Assembly: GCA_948567375.1 (NCBI GenBank)
Contig: OX419759.1
Location: 42,002,593-42,066,592 of the forward strand
DNA length: 64,000 nucleotides
Direction: 5' to 3'
Source: Lunularia cruciata
Lineage: Eukaryota; Streptophyta; Marchantiopsida; Lunulariales; Lunulariaceae
The notes beneath the pieces were generated by a model. It was not told where the DNA came from and ran no database searches. It worked only from the letters and a program-made list of their open reading frames with translations. Positions 33,100-43,375 of the stretch are shown in pieces (the first letter of the stretch is position 1; the number at the start of each line of letters is the position of its first letter). Both the position numbers and the translations under genes were made by a program.

Positions 33100-33117
33100 T
33101 GGTTCCGTTGTTGGGAC
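33100..33117 (+). other. Primer-binding site of B1 (tRNA-Asp type)
   Basis: TGGTTCCGTTGTTGGGAC starts six bases after the LTR end. Against the Athila/Tat site TGGCGCCGTTGCCGGGGA, most differences are C to T, as expected from methyl-cytosine decay. Confidence 0.78.
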
Positions 33118-33136
33118 TTCTCTAGAAGGCAAGATA

Positions 33137-33307
33137 ATGTTCCGCGTTCAATTCTACAATAGGCAGAAGGAGGCTATGAGAGCTCACTTGAAGAGAACAT
33201 TAGGAGAGGAGAGAGCTGAACTTATGTTAGAGAACCAAGATCCATTTGTATACCCTATAGTTCATTATGATGTCTTTGAAGTGATTTTGTACATCTTGTA
33301 TACATAA
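33137..33307 (+). CDS. Short leader ORF directly after the primer site
   Basis: Open for 56 codons from ATG at 33,137: MFRVQFYNRQKEAMRAHLKR then TLGEERAELMLE, ending VILYILYT. The same frame is open in B2 (minus, 10,380-10,200) with conservative changes, although its ATG is ATA there. No known domain. It may be a leader peptide, the start of a longer ORF1, or chance; conservation in two copies is the only support. Confidence 0.4.
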   Translation: MFRVQFYNRQKEAMRAHLKRTLGEERAELMLENQDPFVYPIVHYDVFEVILYILYT

Positions 33308-33954
33308 GAGGATTTGGAGAAATTGTGTGAGGTGGATTATATATTTTGGGGATTAAGGTGATTTTGGGCAAAATCTCAAGTTTGAGATCTGAACTTGAAA
33401 TTTCTACATATAATAGCTTTGGTTATCTTTTAGTTATCACACTTGTAATTATTGTGAGAGCTATTATGCGCATTGGGCTAGAATTTTTGAAAGTTGATAG
33501 GGTAAACTGTTCCCGCAACTGCATGCTCTTTGGAAAATTGTATAGAGTCTACCATTTCTTTCATTTTCATTGGATTGTTGTGAAACTTTCCTAGAAAATT
33601 CAGTATATTATATCCTACTTGCTGACAAAAAAAATAGAGAGAGATCATTCTTAACCAGGGAGTGATGAGTTTTTGAAGTGAGGGAGGTGGTTTTCAGACC
33701 AAATCTGAAATATGTGTGCTGAATAGAAAGGTGTCTACGCCAAATGGCTCAATGAAAAGATCTGAAATTTTGCAGAGAGGGACAACCTAGAGTTTTGATC
33801 ATGTGAGCAAAGTTTTGGAGAACTGTCACATACAAGTTGAGAGGTTTGAGTGAAATTGTGAGGAAGGGTCAATTCTGCAGAGTATAGATCTCATGCATGA
33901 GGAGTTTGAGAGCAACAAAAAGCATGTTTGAGTGTTTAGATTCATTGTGGGAAC

Positions 33955-34422
33955 ATGGAGGGTCACCAAGAGTGGAAATTGAGACTATGCAAGCTTCTCC
34001 AAGGGTTTGAGGTGATTGTAGGGGTGCATCTGAGGAAAAGAGAGTTTACAATAGAATTTGAAGAGAGTATTGAGAGGATCCAAAAACCTACACCACTTGG
34101 AGGAAAGAGTGAGTCTAAGTGCTTTCTATGTGGAGAGAAGGGACATAAGGCAAGTTCATGTCCATTGACCTTTGACAGCAAGAGATTGAGGGAAAGGAGA
34201 GTCTTACTTGACTTGGATTTGCATGTTGGACCTTCTTCACCAAGATTGGGAGGGAGAAGATCTAAGACCAAGGAGTTGTGTGAGGTTTGTGGAGTTGAAG
34301 GACTTCCAAAAGGACATGAGTGTAGTGGAGTAAAATCACTTTTGGAGACTTTGGTGGAGGATCTTGGAGAGAGTCTTAGTATAGTTACAGAAATACTACC
34401 ACCTTCATCAGCTAGTTCTTAA
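33955..34422 (+). CDS. ORF1: zinc-knuckle protein upstream of gag
   Basis: 155 codons from ATG. It has a CCHC knuckle CFLCGEKGHKASSC (C-x2-C-x4-H-x4-C) near residues 55-68 and a second Cys/His cluster CEVCGVEGLPKGHEC near residues 108-122. The N-terminus (KLLQGFEVIVGVHLRKREFT) resembles no gag core I know. It lies in a separate frame block 240 bp before gag. Tat/Ogre-type plant elements are known to carry an extra ORF in this position, so it may be its counterpart. Nucleic-acid binding is inferred from the knuckle. Confidence 0.62.
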   Translation: MEGHQEWKLRLCKLLQGFEVIVGVHLRKREFTIEFEESIERIQKPTPLGGKSESKCFLCGEKGHKASSCPLTFDSKRLRERRVLLDLDLHVGPSSPRLGGRRSKTKELCEVCGVEGLPKGHECSGVKSLLETLVEDLGESLSIVTEILPPSSASS

Positions 34423-34658
34423 GATAAGTGATGGAGATAATCTTTCAACTTATGGATAAATTATCCATAAGGGTTTGATTAATATGCACTCTAGGATTTG
34501 ATGTTGCTATAGAAATCTTGGAGCAACCTGAGCCTTTTGTGTTCCCTAGGGTGGATTACTCTCAAATGGTGTTAGTCATATACATACTCCATTAGTTATG
34601 GAGTGAGAGAAAAGAAAAGAAAAAAATTTGAGAGAAAGGAAGATAGTAAGAGGTTAAG

Positions 34659-36089
34659 ATGGGAAAACTTCCAGTTTTCTTTGGCAAGGATGGAGCAGAT
34701 GTGGAGGCCTTTGTGAGAGATTTCAAGAGAGCTTTCATAGGAAACAATGAGAGGAGGAAGAATGAGTGGGCCTCATTATTATCAGATTTCTTTGAGGATG
34801 CAGCACTTACATGGTATGAGTCAGAATACCAAAAGAGAGAGAGGAGAGATGGGGAAGAGGAGTCTTGAGAGACTTTGACTTCAGCACTCATTGAGAACTT
34901 TCTTCCTGATGAGAGTTATGAGAGATTGATGAGTGAGGTTACATTTCTCAAGCAAGGAGATGGAGAGAAAGTGAGAGTCTATGTGGAAAGAGTGGAAAAG
35001 TTAGAGTCCAGATTTTACATAGTGTTGAGGAAGGGTAGAGATGATGTGGAGACTACTATGATTGGCATAGGGGCCATGCTCACCAAGAATTTTGTGGGAG
35101 GGTTGAGACCACAAATTAGAAGCAAGATGACATATGAGAAACCTTCTTCCAAGGTTGAAGCTATCAAGATCGCAATTCGTATGGAGGAGAGTTTGGAAGG
35201 AGATGAGAGTGATTTGGTGGTGAAGGAGGTTGTGCATCCTCCTCAAGGCTACAAGTATGGTGGAACTTCTGATACTTTGGTGGCAATGGTTGCACCAAAA
35301 GGAGTAGTTGCTCCAATTCTTGCACCTCCACAAAAGGATCCACTTCAAACCATCACAAAACAACGTGCGGATCTCAAGATCAATGTGGTGCAACTATGGG
35401 AGAAGAGAGAGGTGGATCAGGATGTAGGGAGAGGACCTACAAGTTATGGAAACTATCCACATAGAGGAGACCAAAAAACCAACAATTTCAATGATAGAAA
35501 TTGTTTTGGTTGTGGAGGAAGTGGCCATATCCAAAGGAATTGCTCAAATTCCACTTACCATGGAGGAAGGGGTTATGAAGGAGCCAATAGAGGGAAAGGA
35601 GGTAGTGAAACCCAAGTGGCTCCTAATCCCAACAAAGGTAAGGGGATAGCATCCATAGATGTGGTTGAGAGCAAGTATGAGAAGGGAGAGTGCTCAAACT
35701 CCAAGGGTCTTAATTTGGAGCTTTTGGCACAAGAGAAGAAGAGAGCTCATTTTGCAGAGGATGTTCATTCTTCTCAAGGATTTACTCCAAGCAAGGATAA
35801 TCCTATGTCTACTAGGAGCACTCGCACCTCAACACCATCAACAACAAAGACTCCAAGGAAGAAGTTGGGGATGGAGGATTTCTTAATTTCAAAGCAACAG
35901 TGGAACTACAATGTGTTGGAGGATGTTGGTAGCCACAAGGCTAACAGCATAGTGGACCAATTGATTGCTTTGAACCTTACCTTGAGAAAGGAGCTTAGAG
36001 GTTGTTTGAGTTCTACAAGGAGCAAGAAGAAGAAGAAGGAAAAAGCTCCAATATCAATGGGGGTGGTGGATGCCAAGCCAACACCATGA
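34659..36089 (+). pseudogene. B1 gag (capsid and nucleocapsid)
   Basis: It starts MGKLPVFFGKDGADVEAFVR and reads through a capsid-type region (LSDFFEDAALTWYE), an in-frame TGA at 34,866, then ETLTSALIENFLPDESYERL, a capsid C-terminal part (RVYVERVEKLESRFY), a CCHC knuckle CFGCGGSGHIQRNC at about 35,503-35,544, and a basic tail ending in another TGA at 36,087. The same frame continues into the protease. It was probably one gag-pro-pol frame interrupted only by TGA codons. Confidence 0.85.
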
Positions 36090-37140
36090 GAGGCTTGTGA
36101 ATATGCCTCCAAGATTGATGTGAGAGTGAATGGTCACAACATCAAGGATGCACTTGTTGATGGAGGATCAGCAGTGAATGCCATGTCAGAAAGGTTGATG
36201 AAGAAGTTGGGTATGATACCCTCAAGACCTTCAACATTTGTGGTGAGCATGGCAAACAAGCAACAAGTTTGACCAACAGGGGTGATGGATAAAGTGATAG
36301 TTTCAGTTATGGGAGTTCAAAATCTCATGATTTTCCAAGTCTTGAAGGATTCAAGCTATGACTTACTTCTTGGGAGGCCATGGTTGAGAGCAGCACGCAC
36401 AATTGATCGATGGCACAAAGGGTACTTGAAGATTGGGCCATCAAACCATAGAGTCACAGTTTTTGTGACTAACACCACCAACACTTCACATTCAGATACA
36501 CCATCTTGTGATTATTGGGAATCAGATTCTGAAGAAGGAGCTTTAGGTGTGGACACAAGCATGGAAGAGGACACTTCTACAAAGGAGGATGAATCTAAAT
36601 CTGATTTAGATGTGTATCCTTTGTGTGCTTTGGATTTTTCACCTAAGCCAAAGGTTTTGAAGGATCCAAATAAATCACCATTGACACTTGAGGACGTAGA
36701 GAGAAGGTTATCTACCCTCAAGTATGGCCCAAATGTCACCAAGGAGGAGAAAGTGAGATTTGAGGAGATTTTCCGCAAGTTCATCCATGTGTTTGCTTTC
36801 AGTTACAAGGATTTGAAGGAAGTCACCTTGGAGGAGCACAAGATAGAGGTGGAGTCACATGCAAGACCAATCCGCCAAAAGCAACATCACATTAGCCCAC
36901 CAATATCTTTGGTTGTGAAGGAAGAGATTGATAAGCTCAAGGAGGCTGGATTTATCTTTGAGGTAGAGAATTCAGAATGGGTGTCTCCAATTGTCATTGT
37001 GAAGAAAAAGAATGGCAAGCTTCGGCTATGTGTGGATTACAAGAAGCTCAATGTTGTTACCAAGAAGGACTACTACCCATTGCCATTCATTGATGAGATC
37101 TTGGAGGAGGTTGCAGGTCATGAGAGGTACAGTTTGGAGA
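36090..37140 (+). pseudogene. B1 protease and N-terminal RT
   Basis: In frame with gag. The protease site is ALVDGGSAVNAMSERLMKKL (about 36,150-36,205), DGG where DSG or DTG is usual. A third TGA follows at about 36,270, then SSYDLLLGRPWLRAA, the closing part of retropepsin. An acidic linker (about 36,520-36,600) leads to the RT: EEIDKLKEAGFIFEVENSEW, VSPIVIVKKKNGKLRLCVDY and PLPFIDEILEEVAGHERYS. The frame is lost near 37,137 by a small indel at the motif A block. Confidence 0.88.
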
Positions 37141-37726
37141 TGGTTATAGTGGATATAACCAAATCAAGATTGCACCAGAGCATCAACAACTCACCACATT
37201 CACCACACCTTGGTGAACTTACGCTTTCAAGGTCATGCCTTGTGGGCTTTGCAATGCTCTAGCCACATTCCAATGGTTCATGAACAAGGTATTTGAACCT
37301 TTCATTGGGAAATTTGTGAGAGACTTCATTGATGACTTTTTTGTCTATGGGAGCAAGGAAGAGCACTTTGAGCACCTAATCAAGGTCTTGCAACACTTGG
37401 ATGAGGCAAATGCATCACTCAACCCAGAGAAGTGCATTTTTGGATGTGAAGAAGGTCTACTTTTGAGGCACATCATCTCCAAGGATGGAATAGCAATTGA
37501 TCCTGAGAAGGTGAGGAAAATCTCAGACCTTCCATTCCCTTCAAGCTTGACAAAGTTATGCCAATTCTTGGGGATGGTTGGATACTATAGGAGGTTCATC
37601 TTCTCATTTTCCAACAAAGCTTATGCATTGACCATCTACATGACAAAGGGTGTAGATTACATGGTGATTTTGGAGGACAAGAGGCTCTCAAAGCTTTTGA
37701 GGAGCTCAAGCAATCCCTTCTTGTAG
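37141..37726 (+). pseudogene. B1 RT catalytic core
   Basis: After the shift the frame gives GYSGYNQIKIAPEHQQLTTF, a TGA just after PW at about 37,211, then MPCGLCNALATFQWFMNKVF (motif B) and FVRDFIDDFFVYGSKEEHFE, with the YxDD box as FIDD, so the two catalytic Asp residues are kept. It continues through LNPEKCIFGCEEGLLLRHII and FLGMVGYYRRFI (thumb/connection). The frame shifts again near 37,660, before RNase H. Confidence 0.9.
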
Positions 37727-38389
37727 CTCCAATTCTTGCTAAATCCGATTGGAGTAAGCCTTTCATCCTCTACACTGATGCTTCTAATGTAGCTATGGAA
37801 TGCACTCTTAGTCAATTAGACCAAGATGTGCATGATCACCCAATAGCTTATACTAGTAGGCAGATGGTTTCAATAGAGAAGAACTATTGTATCACGGAGA
37901 GGTAAGGGTTGGTAGATCCTTCCCTCTCTAAACCCTAAACCCTTTGGTCTCAAGAAGTTTAGACACTACTTGACTGGAGGGAAAGTCACCATTGTCACGG
38001 ATCACAAGGCTTTGAAGTACATCTTCAACAAGCCTAATCTTGAAGGGAGACTTGCAAGGTGGATGATACTCTTGTCTGAGTATGACTACACCATTGAGGA
38101 TAGGCCAAGAAAGAAATATGCAAATGCTGATTTGTTATCTAGAGCCCATGATCATGATGGAGATGAGCTAGTAGATGATTCCTTCCAAGATGAGGAGCTC
38201 ATGACAATCTCAGTCACTCTAGAGGTTCCAATGGAGTACAAGGAGATTGTGGATTTTGTGACAAGAGGTAACTATCCAGAAGAGATGCATGCTAGGGAGA
38301 GGAAGGCCCTTGCAGCAAGATCTAGACCTTACACAATGGTGGGGATATTCTTTTTCACCAAGGAGCAAATGGTCTACTTCAAAGAGTAG
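37665..38389 (+). pseudogene. B1 RNase H
   Basis: A first part in a shifted frame reads ALKAFEELKQSLLVAPILAK then FILYTDASNVAMECTLSQ (catalytic Asp in YTDAS) and IAYTSRQMVSIEKNYCITER. A disturbed stretch at 37,900-37,950 includes a telomere-like motif. The second part, 37,970-38,389, reads VTIVTDHKALKYIFNKPNLE and YANADLLSRAHDHDGDE. The fragment B3 at 57,715-58,106 lacks the disturbed stretch. Confidence 0.85.
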
Positions 38390-39501
38390 TGGGTAAGAAA
38401 GAGTCTATCTTACTTATAAAGGAGTTTCATGAAGGTTTAGTGTGTGGAGGACACTTTGCAGGAAAAGTGACTGGTTTCAAGATTCTAGATGCAAGTTACC
38501 ATTGGAGAGGGATTTTCAAGGATTGTCTTGATTATTGCAAAACTTGTCATGTTTGTCAAGCTTTTGCTAGAAAGTCTACATCCACTCCACCACTTAGATC
38601 AATTCTTTTGCTAGGACCTTTTGAGAAGTGGGGAATTGATTTTGTAGGTCCTCTCAATAGAACCCCAAGGAGCAATTGGTACATTGTGGTAGTTATTGAT
38701 TACCTTACCAAGTGGGTTGAGGCTAGACCATTGAGGGACAAGAATGAAGATGAAGTTGGTAGATTTCTTTATGAATGCATTATCACTAGATTTGGATGCC
38801 ATTTGGAGTTGGTTTCTGATAGAGGAGGAGAGTTTATAGGAAGCATTACTACAGCCATGCTACGACATTTCTCTATCACAAATAGAGTAACTACATCCTA
38901 TAAGCCAAATTCCAATGGCTTGGTAGAGAGAACCAATCAGACCTTGTGCATGATGTTGGCCAAAGATGCAGAAATGGAATGGGCTAAACATCATTGGGAC
39001 AAGAGGATTTATGCAGTTTTGTGGGAGTATAGGACAACCATGAAAACTTCTACTGGATATTCTCCATTTCAATTGGTATATGGTATTGATTCTACCTTAC
39101 CTATTCACTTTGATCTTCCTACCTTTCAAAGCATTCATAGGAGATTGAAGAAAGCACAAGGAGGTGATGTAGAGAAGTCAAGGAAGGATCAACTCATGGA
39201 GTTGGAAGAGGCAAGAGCAGTTGCTATGGTTCAAGAGGAGCAAGCCCAAAGGAAACAAAAGGAGAGCTATGACAAGAGGCAAGGCAAGAAGAAGGTGGAG
39301 CCTTTCAAAGAAGGTGATTGGGTAATGTTGTTTGATTCCATTCGATTCAAGAGAGTGCAAAAGAAGTTTTTGCCGAAGTACTTTGGACCTTTCATAGTGG
39401 AGAAGGTGTGGGGCAATTACACTTATGATCTCAAGGAGTTGGGAGGAAGACACTTTGATAGGATTAACCATGATAATTTGAAGATGTACCACAAAAGGTA
39501 G
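38389..39501 (+). CDS. B1 integrase (intact reading frame, 370 residues)
   Basis: Open throughout; as a polyprotein segment its real start is by processing, not at the first codon. The zinc-binding region has FHEGLVCGGHFAGKV and CKTCHVCQ (HHCC). The core has GIDFVGPL (Asp 1), LVSDRGGEF (Asp 2) and NGLVERTNQTL (Glu), so the DDE triad is complete. The C-terminal part has FKEGDWVMLFD and FGPFIVEKVWGNYTYDL, without a chromodomain. It ends 48 bp before the 3' LTR, leaving no room for an env-like gene. Best-preserved coding sequence in the window. Confidence 0.93.
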   Translation: MGKKESILLIKEFHEGLVCGGHFAGKVTGFKILDASYHWRGIFKDCLDYCKTCHVCQAFARKSTSTPPLRSILLLGPFEKWGIDFVGPLNRTPRSNWYIVVVIDYLTKWVEARPLRDKNEDEVGRFLYECIITRFGCHLELVSDRGGEFIGSITTAMLRHFSITNRVTTSYKPNSNGLVERTNQTLCMMLAKDAEMEWAKHHWDKRIYAVLWEYRTTMKTSTGYSPFQLVYGIDSTLPIHFDLPTFQSIHRRLKKAQGGDVEKSRKDQLMELEEARAVAMVQEEQAQRKQKESYDKRQGKKKVEPFKEGDWVMLFDSIRFKRVQKKFLPKYFGPFIVEKVWGNYTYDLKELGGRHFDRINHDNLKMYHKR

Positions 39502-39549
39502 AGAGACCTTCACTTTGAGGAAAAAGTGAAAACTTAGTTCGGGAGTAAA

Positions 39550-40264
39550 TGTAACACCCATTTGTGCATGTGTGTGGTATTGTGATATTTAGCTTTGTAT
39601 TACAAGTACTTTGAAGATGTACTTAAATAATCTCTTATTTATATAGAGATAAAGGATGGTTCTATATTAGTCATGGTAAGCTAAATTTAGTCATAACTAA
39701 GATATAGGGGACCTTACTTTAGAAGAAGTAGAAAAGATGAGCACCACTATTTTGAATTTTAGTGTGTTTACTTGGTATTATTCCTAGGTGTTTGGCTTTG
39801 TGGAAAGAGTTAAGAACTCTTGGGTCTACAAGCCTTTTTGTTTTGAATTCTTCTTTAGTCCAAGGATAGCCCATGTGAAGGAATCCTTGACTTAGTGGTT
39901 GGGTCAAGATAAGACCACATGCTTAGGAGAATATGCCCATGTGAATGGATATTCCTTTCTACTTTTTTGACTTTACTTGACTTTTAGTCTAGTAACTTGA
40001 GTTACTTGAGTTACTGCAATAATTAGTAACTTTGGTATGTAACAATTTCACAAGTATATAAACAAAGGGTGAGGAGGTACTCATCATCCTTTCATTTGAA
40101 ACTATCTCTCTCTCATTGAGTTCTCTTGTGAGCAATGTCTTGAGTCTTGGAGTGTTAGCCTTGGAGGAGTATGATGGAGTTGGGGTTCCTTGCCTTCTTA
40201 GTCCATGGTGCGCTACCACAATAGCCATCAAAGGTTCATCTTGAGTGAGAGACATGCCGGCTCA
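39550..40264 (+). repeat. 3' LTR of B1
   Basis: TGTAACACCCATTTGTGCAT to CCGGCTCA, paired with 32,397-33,093. It is 18 bp longer, including an extra GAAGATGTACTTAAATAATC-type segment near 39,615. The upstream sequence (about 39,520-39,549) is only moderately purine-rich. Confidence 0.92.
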
Positions 40265-40312
40265 TAGTACTACAAGGCTAACTCCTTTGGAATCTCCAAC
40301 GAACTCTATCAT
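40265..40312 (-). pseudogene. Element E gag N-terminal fragment beyond B1
   Basis: From ATG at 40,312 the minus strand reads MIEFVGDSKGVSLVV and rejoins HSVFTWSGAWYQ at 32,390 after removal of B1 and one copy of GTAC. The region 40,313-41,030 is presumed E leader; it has no clear coding sequence, and a plausible primer site could not be settled. Confidence 0.6.
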
Positions 40313-41039
40313 GACAAAGTAACCACAACTGCAACCGCAAACCGCAACATCGAACTGCAACTGCAAGTACCCCACCAAGAGCCAACACCCATGGAACACC
40401 ACCCACTAATGTAACTCTAACTCAGATAACTACACTAGGGGAAAGGGCAACCTGTAACCTACCATCACAACACACACTCTCATGGTCTATAGGTCATCAC
40501 TCCCTACTTCACCGGAGAGAAACAAAGGTAATCTGACTAGTCATCACTCCAGCCTCACTACCAAGAGCACACCAGAGCACCAATGCTCAAAAGTTAGGGC
40601 ACCTTATACAAACGTGGTACACAAACAGAAAGTAGAGAATGGAAGGGGTCCAATCACAAGAAATCTAAACAAAATCCTTCCATCTCATAAAACAACACGG
40701 GACTGATTCTACCACCATTTGGCATTTGACATAAGAGAAGTTTATATCTAAGTCCTAAGCTACCAAGAATTACCAAGAATGGGATCAAATTGCCTCTCCT
40801 AGCCAAAGCTACAAGTGTATAGATAACAGTGGCGCAGTCACTAGGACAACAAGTGAGGGTGGACCAGTTGGCTAGGGCACCAATATAGGAACAAGAGATC
40901 TAGGGGTCAAACCCTATTGCACACAATCTAGTAGGATAAGCAGATTTTGCCAACCAATGACCAAGATCTACTCTAAACTAGCTGGCTTGCTAGCCCACAT
41001 AGCTTTGTAGCCTCTCATAGCCTACAGCCCTACGACAAA

Positions 41040-41350
41040 ATTTGGCCAAGTGAGGCTTTCTTCTTGCCACTTTGAACCTCTTCCAAAATCTGACGAAACT
41101 CCTCCAAACTTGCAAAAGTCCTCCAAATCTGGACAACTAGCAAAACTCCTCCAAATTTGGCCAAAATTTGACGTAAAGTCTAGCCAAAATCTGAAATTCA
41201 GCCAAGTGAGGCCTTTCTTCTTGCCACTTTGAACCTCCTCCAAAATCTGGCAAAACTCCTAAAAACTTGCGAAACTCCTCCAAACTTGCAAAACTCCTCC
41301 AACTTGGCGAAAGTCCTCCAAATCTGGCCAACTAGCGAAACTCCTTCAAA
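41040..41350. repeat. Two tandem copies of a unit of about 157 bp with internal short repeats
   Basis: GCCAAGTGAGGCTTTCTTCT at 41,045 recurs as GCCAAGTGAGGCCTTTCTTC at about 41,202. Inside each copy the string AACTCCTCCAAACTTGC recurs several times. It lies between the E leader and the LTR-like repeat, possibly within the E LTR. Confidence 0.75.
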
Positions 41351-41472
41351 TCTGGCCAAAATCTGATGTAAAATCTGACGTTATCCCTAAATTTGGTTGA
41401 CCACCAAATCCCACACTAACTCTTTACTCGAGCCAAATTGAAAATATGGGTTTCTACAAATCACAAATTCAC

Positions 41473-42233
41473 AAGAATAGCTTCCCAACTCCACTTTCAA
41501 TTTTATTTTCTGAGCCCAACTTGCAACAAATTGGTCTTGTCTTCACCTCTTGAGCTCAAAATCACACCATTGCTTTAAATTTGCTCCTTCTTTGCTCAAA
41601 ATTTGGCCACTGCTTCCGCACACCATCTGCTTTACTGCCAAATCTGCATCAATTGAACAAGCTTCTGCACACTAGGGAAAAACTAAACTTGAATCGAGCT
41701 ACCAATGATCCTCCAAGCTTGGAGATACCACCAACACTCAAAGTTCCTGCACCCAATTTTCCACTGAGCTCACTTCTCTGATGTAATCAGATTTTTTACC
41801 ACTCTCAACTCAACTCAACTCAAATCAGTACTTGATCTGCCACTCTATAAACTGCCAACAACAAGGCATTGATTATAGTCAAGCCTCACCCACTCTAGCA
41901 AAGAGAATCCAGGTGACTCTTGCTAGCCTTTGTCCACCATAGCTAGGAACTCGAAGGCTCAACATCAAAGAAGTGAGCTCTTTGGAGCTGCACTTTGAAA
42001 GTTTACCCCCTGGACTCGAGCTAGGTCTGAAACCCTAATGGTCCCGCTGATGGCACACTCGACGGTGCAAACAGTGCAAAGTGATGGTGGGTCCCACTGT
42101 GAAGTCAATACCCTGAACACCAAATCTGACCATCGGAAAGTAGTCTTTGAGAAATTGCTGAAATTACTCTAACTACTATTACTAGAACTCTAGTGTCCGA
42201 GCAACTAGATGCGACACTACAAATGCCATAACA
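41473..42233 (-). repeat. LTR-like repeat, likely the E 5' LTR
   Basis: Minus strand starts TGTTATGGCATTTGTAGTGT at 42,233. The unit is shared with 11,035-11,546 plus 13,219-13,446, where C4 splits it. It sits upstream of E's gag in the right orientation. The end of the LTR toward 41,000 is not defined. Confidence 0.55.
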
Positions 42234-42249
42234 AAGTGCCTTGCTATAG

Positions 42250-42772
42250 GAGAATTAAAAGCTCAAAAGGAGAAGTGCCATAGCAGCAAATGAATGAGAT
42301 CATCTAGCAACAACGATCCAAAGGTTTAAGGAAATTGGAAGGCAATCCACCTCAAGTTTGACTAGTTTAAGAAGGAAGCAAAAGATTGACTTCATGGCAA
42401 GTGCCAAGAGTTGGAGAGCACTTGGAGTGGTCTAAAGGAGAAACATGATTTAGTATTTACTTTGGAGATGCAAGAGTACTGGGAGGAGGTATAAGTGCAA
42501 TTAGAATGTCTCACCAAGGAGGTAGAAGAATAGAGAGTCAAGCATATAGAAAGCCTCCGAGTGCTAGAAGACCAACAGGTGGAATGGAGCAATCAATAAA
42601 AGTAGATGGAAGAGAACCCCAGCTGAAGGCACTACACCAATTGGAAGAGATCCAACCCTTTTTCATGGAGATGTTGAAAGAAGAAGGAGTTGTGCACACC
42701 TTGAGAACTAAACACCATGACTCAAAGATGCAAGTCCAGTGCTTACAGAACCAGGCCTATGAAGAAGAATGA
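42250..42772 (+). pseudogene. Coiled-coil coding remnant before an LTR promoter region (H2)
   Basis: Plus-strand pieces separated by stops, such as KEKHDLVFTLEMQEYWEEV, VKHIESLRVLEDQQVEWSNQ and LKALHQLEEIQPFFMEMLKE, are Leu/Glu-rich with heptad-like spacing. The last 88 codons are open. This layout, coiled-coil coding sequence followed by LTR promoter signals, echoes family C, but sequence kinship is not evident. Confidence 0.45.
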
Positions 42773-43375
42773 ATGGATAGCCTTTCCTAGCACTGAAACA
42801 AGAATTTCAATGAATTGTGTTGGACCTTTTTGTTGGAGATAGCTATGTATCAAGCACAAACATTCTAACTAATCAGATACATGAGAGGTGAACAAAGTAC
42901 TTCACTCCCAATAGTTCCAGTCCAAGGAACTCCTCCAAGGGGAAGTCCTTTGGTAAGGCAGGCACTCTTTGGCAAAAATTAAAAACTAAGTTCTATAGCA
43001 ATTAGGCACTTTGAGTAAGCCATTAGCATCCGCACTCAAAGTTATGTATATATATTTCAGGAGGAGTGCCCTTGGAGTTATGTGGCACTTCAGAATTGTA
43101 TAGGGCTGAAGATGAGTGCTCTTGGATTTATATTGTACATGGAATGTACATAATTGCAGAGGAGTGCCCTGGGGTTTGTATAGGCACTCGGGGTTGTACA
43201 CTAAAGATTAAAAGAGGCTGGGTCTAATATCTCCCTTGACACATCTAGGAGCCTAATCATTTTGCAGATGATTAGGATAAGGCAGCATTAGGATATAAAA
43301 AACCATTGATGGACAGTTCAGATTAGCATTTTTTAGGATTCACTTGGGACCTTGATCCCTTTGGCTTGGAGCCAG

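Larger units (their letters stand above)
32397..40264 (+). mobile_element. Element B1: nearly complete Tat/Athila-like Ty3/Gypsy retrotransposon
   Basis: Two LTRs (32,397-33,093 and 39,550-40,264) bracket a tRNA-Asp-type primer site, an extra zinc-knuckle ORF, gag, protease, RT, RNase H and integrase in the usual Gypsy order. It is inserted in E's gag: E's codons resume across it. Flanks share GTAC (32,393-32,396 and 40,267-40,270), consistent with a decayed 5-bp duplication TGTAC/AGTAC. The LTRs differ at roughly twenty places in the first 370 aligned bases, so this is not a recent insertion. Confidence 0.93.
25687..42233 (-). mobile_element. Element E: methyltransferase-bearing Ty3/Gypsy, split by two insertions
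   Basis: Read on the minus strand, the order is LTR-like repeat (42,233 to about 41,473), leader, gag (40,312-40,265 rejoining 32,396-31,922), protease, cytosine-C5 methyltransferase (30,495-30,127 rejoining 27,248-26,640), linker and RT (26,160-25,687). RNase H and integrase are missing on the low side. B1 (32,397-40,264) sits in gag and a solo-LTR-like insert (27,249-30,126) sits in the methyltransferase. Without the inserts about 5.8 kb remain. Assigning the LTR to E is inference from position. Confidence 0.7.

Noticed and set aside
39502..39549. Possible env-like gene after the B1 integrase
   Set aside because: Only 48 bp separate the integrase stop from the 3' LTR.
32391..40272. A perfect 5-bp target duplication around B1
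   Set aside because: Only GTAC is shared; the fifth base differs and the LTR end is ambiguous by two bases, so it is reported as partial.
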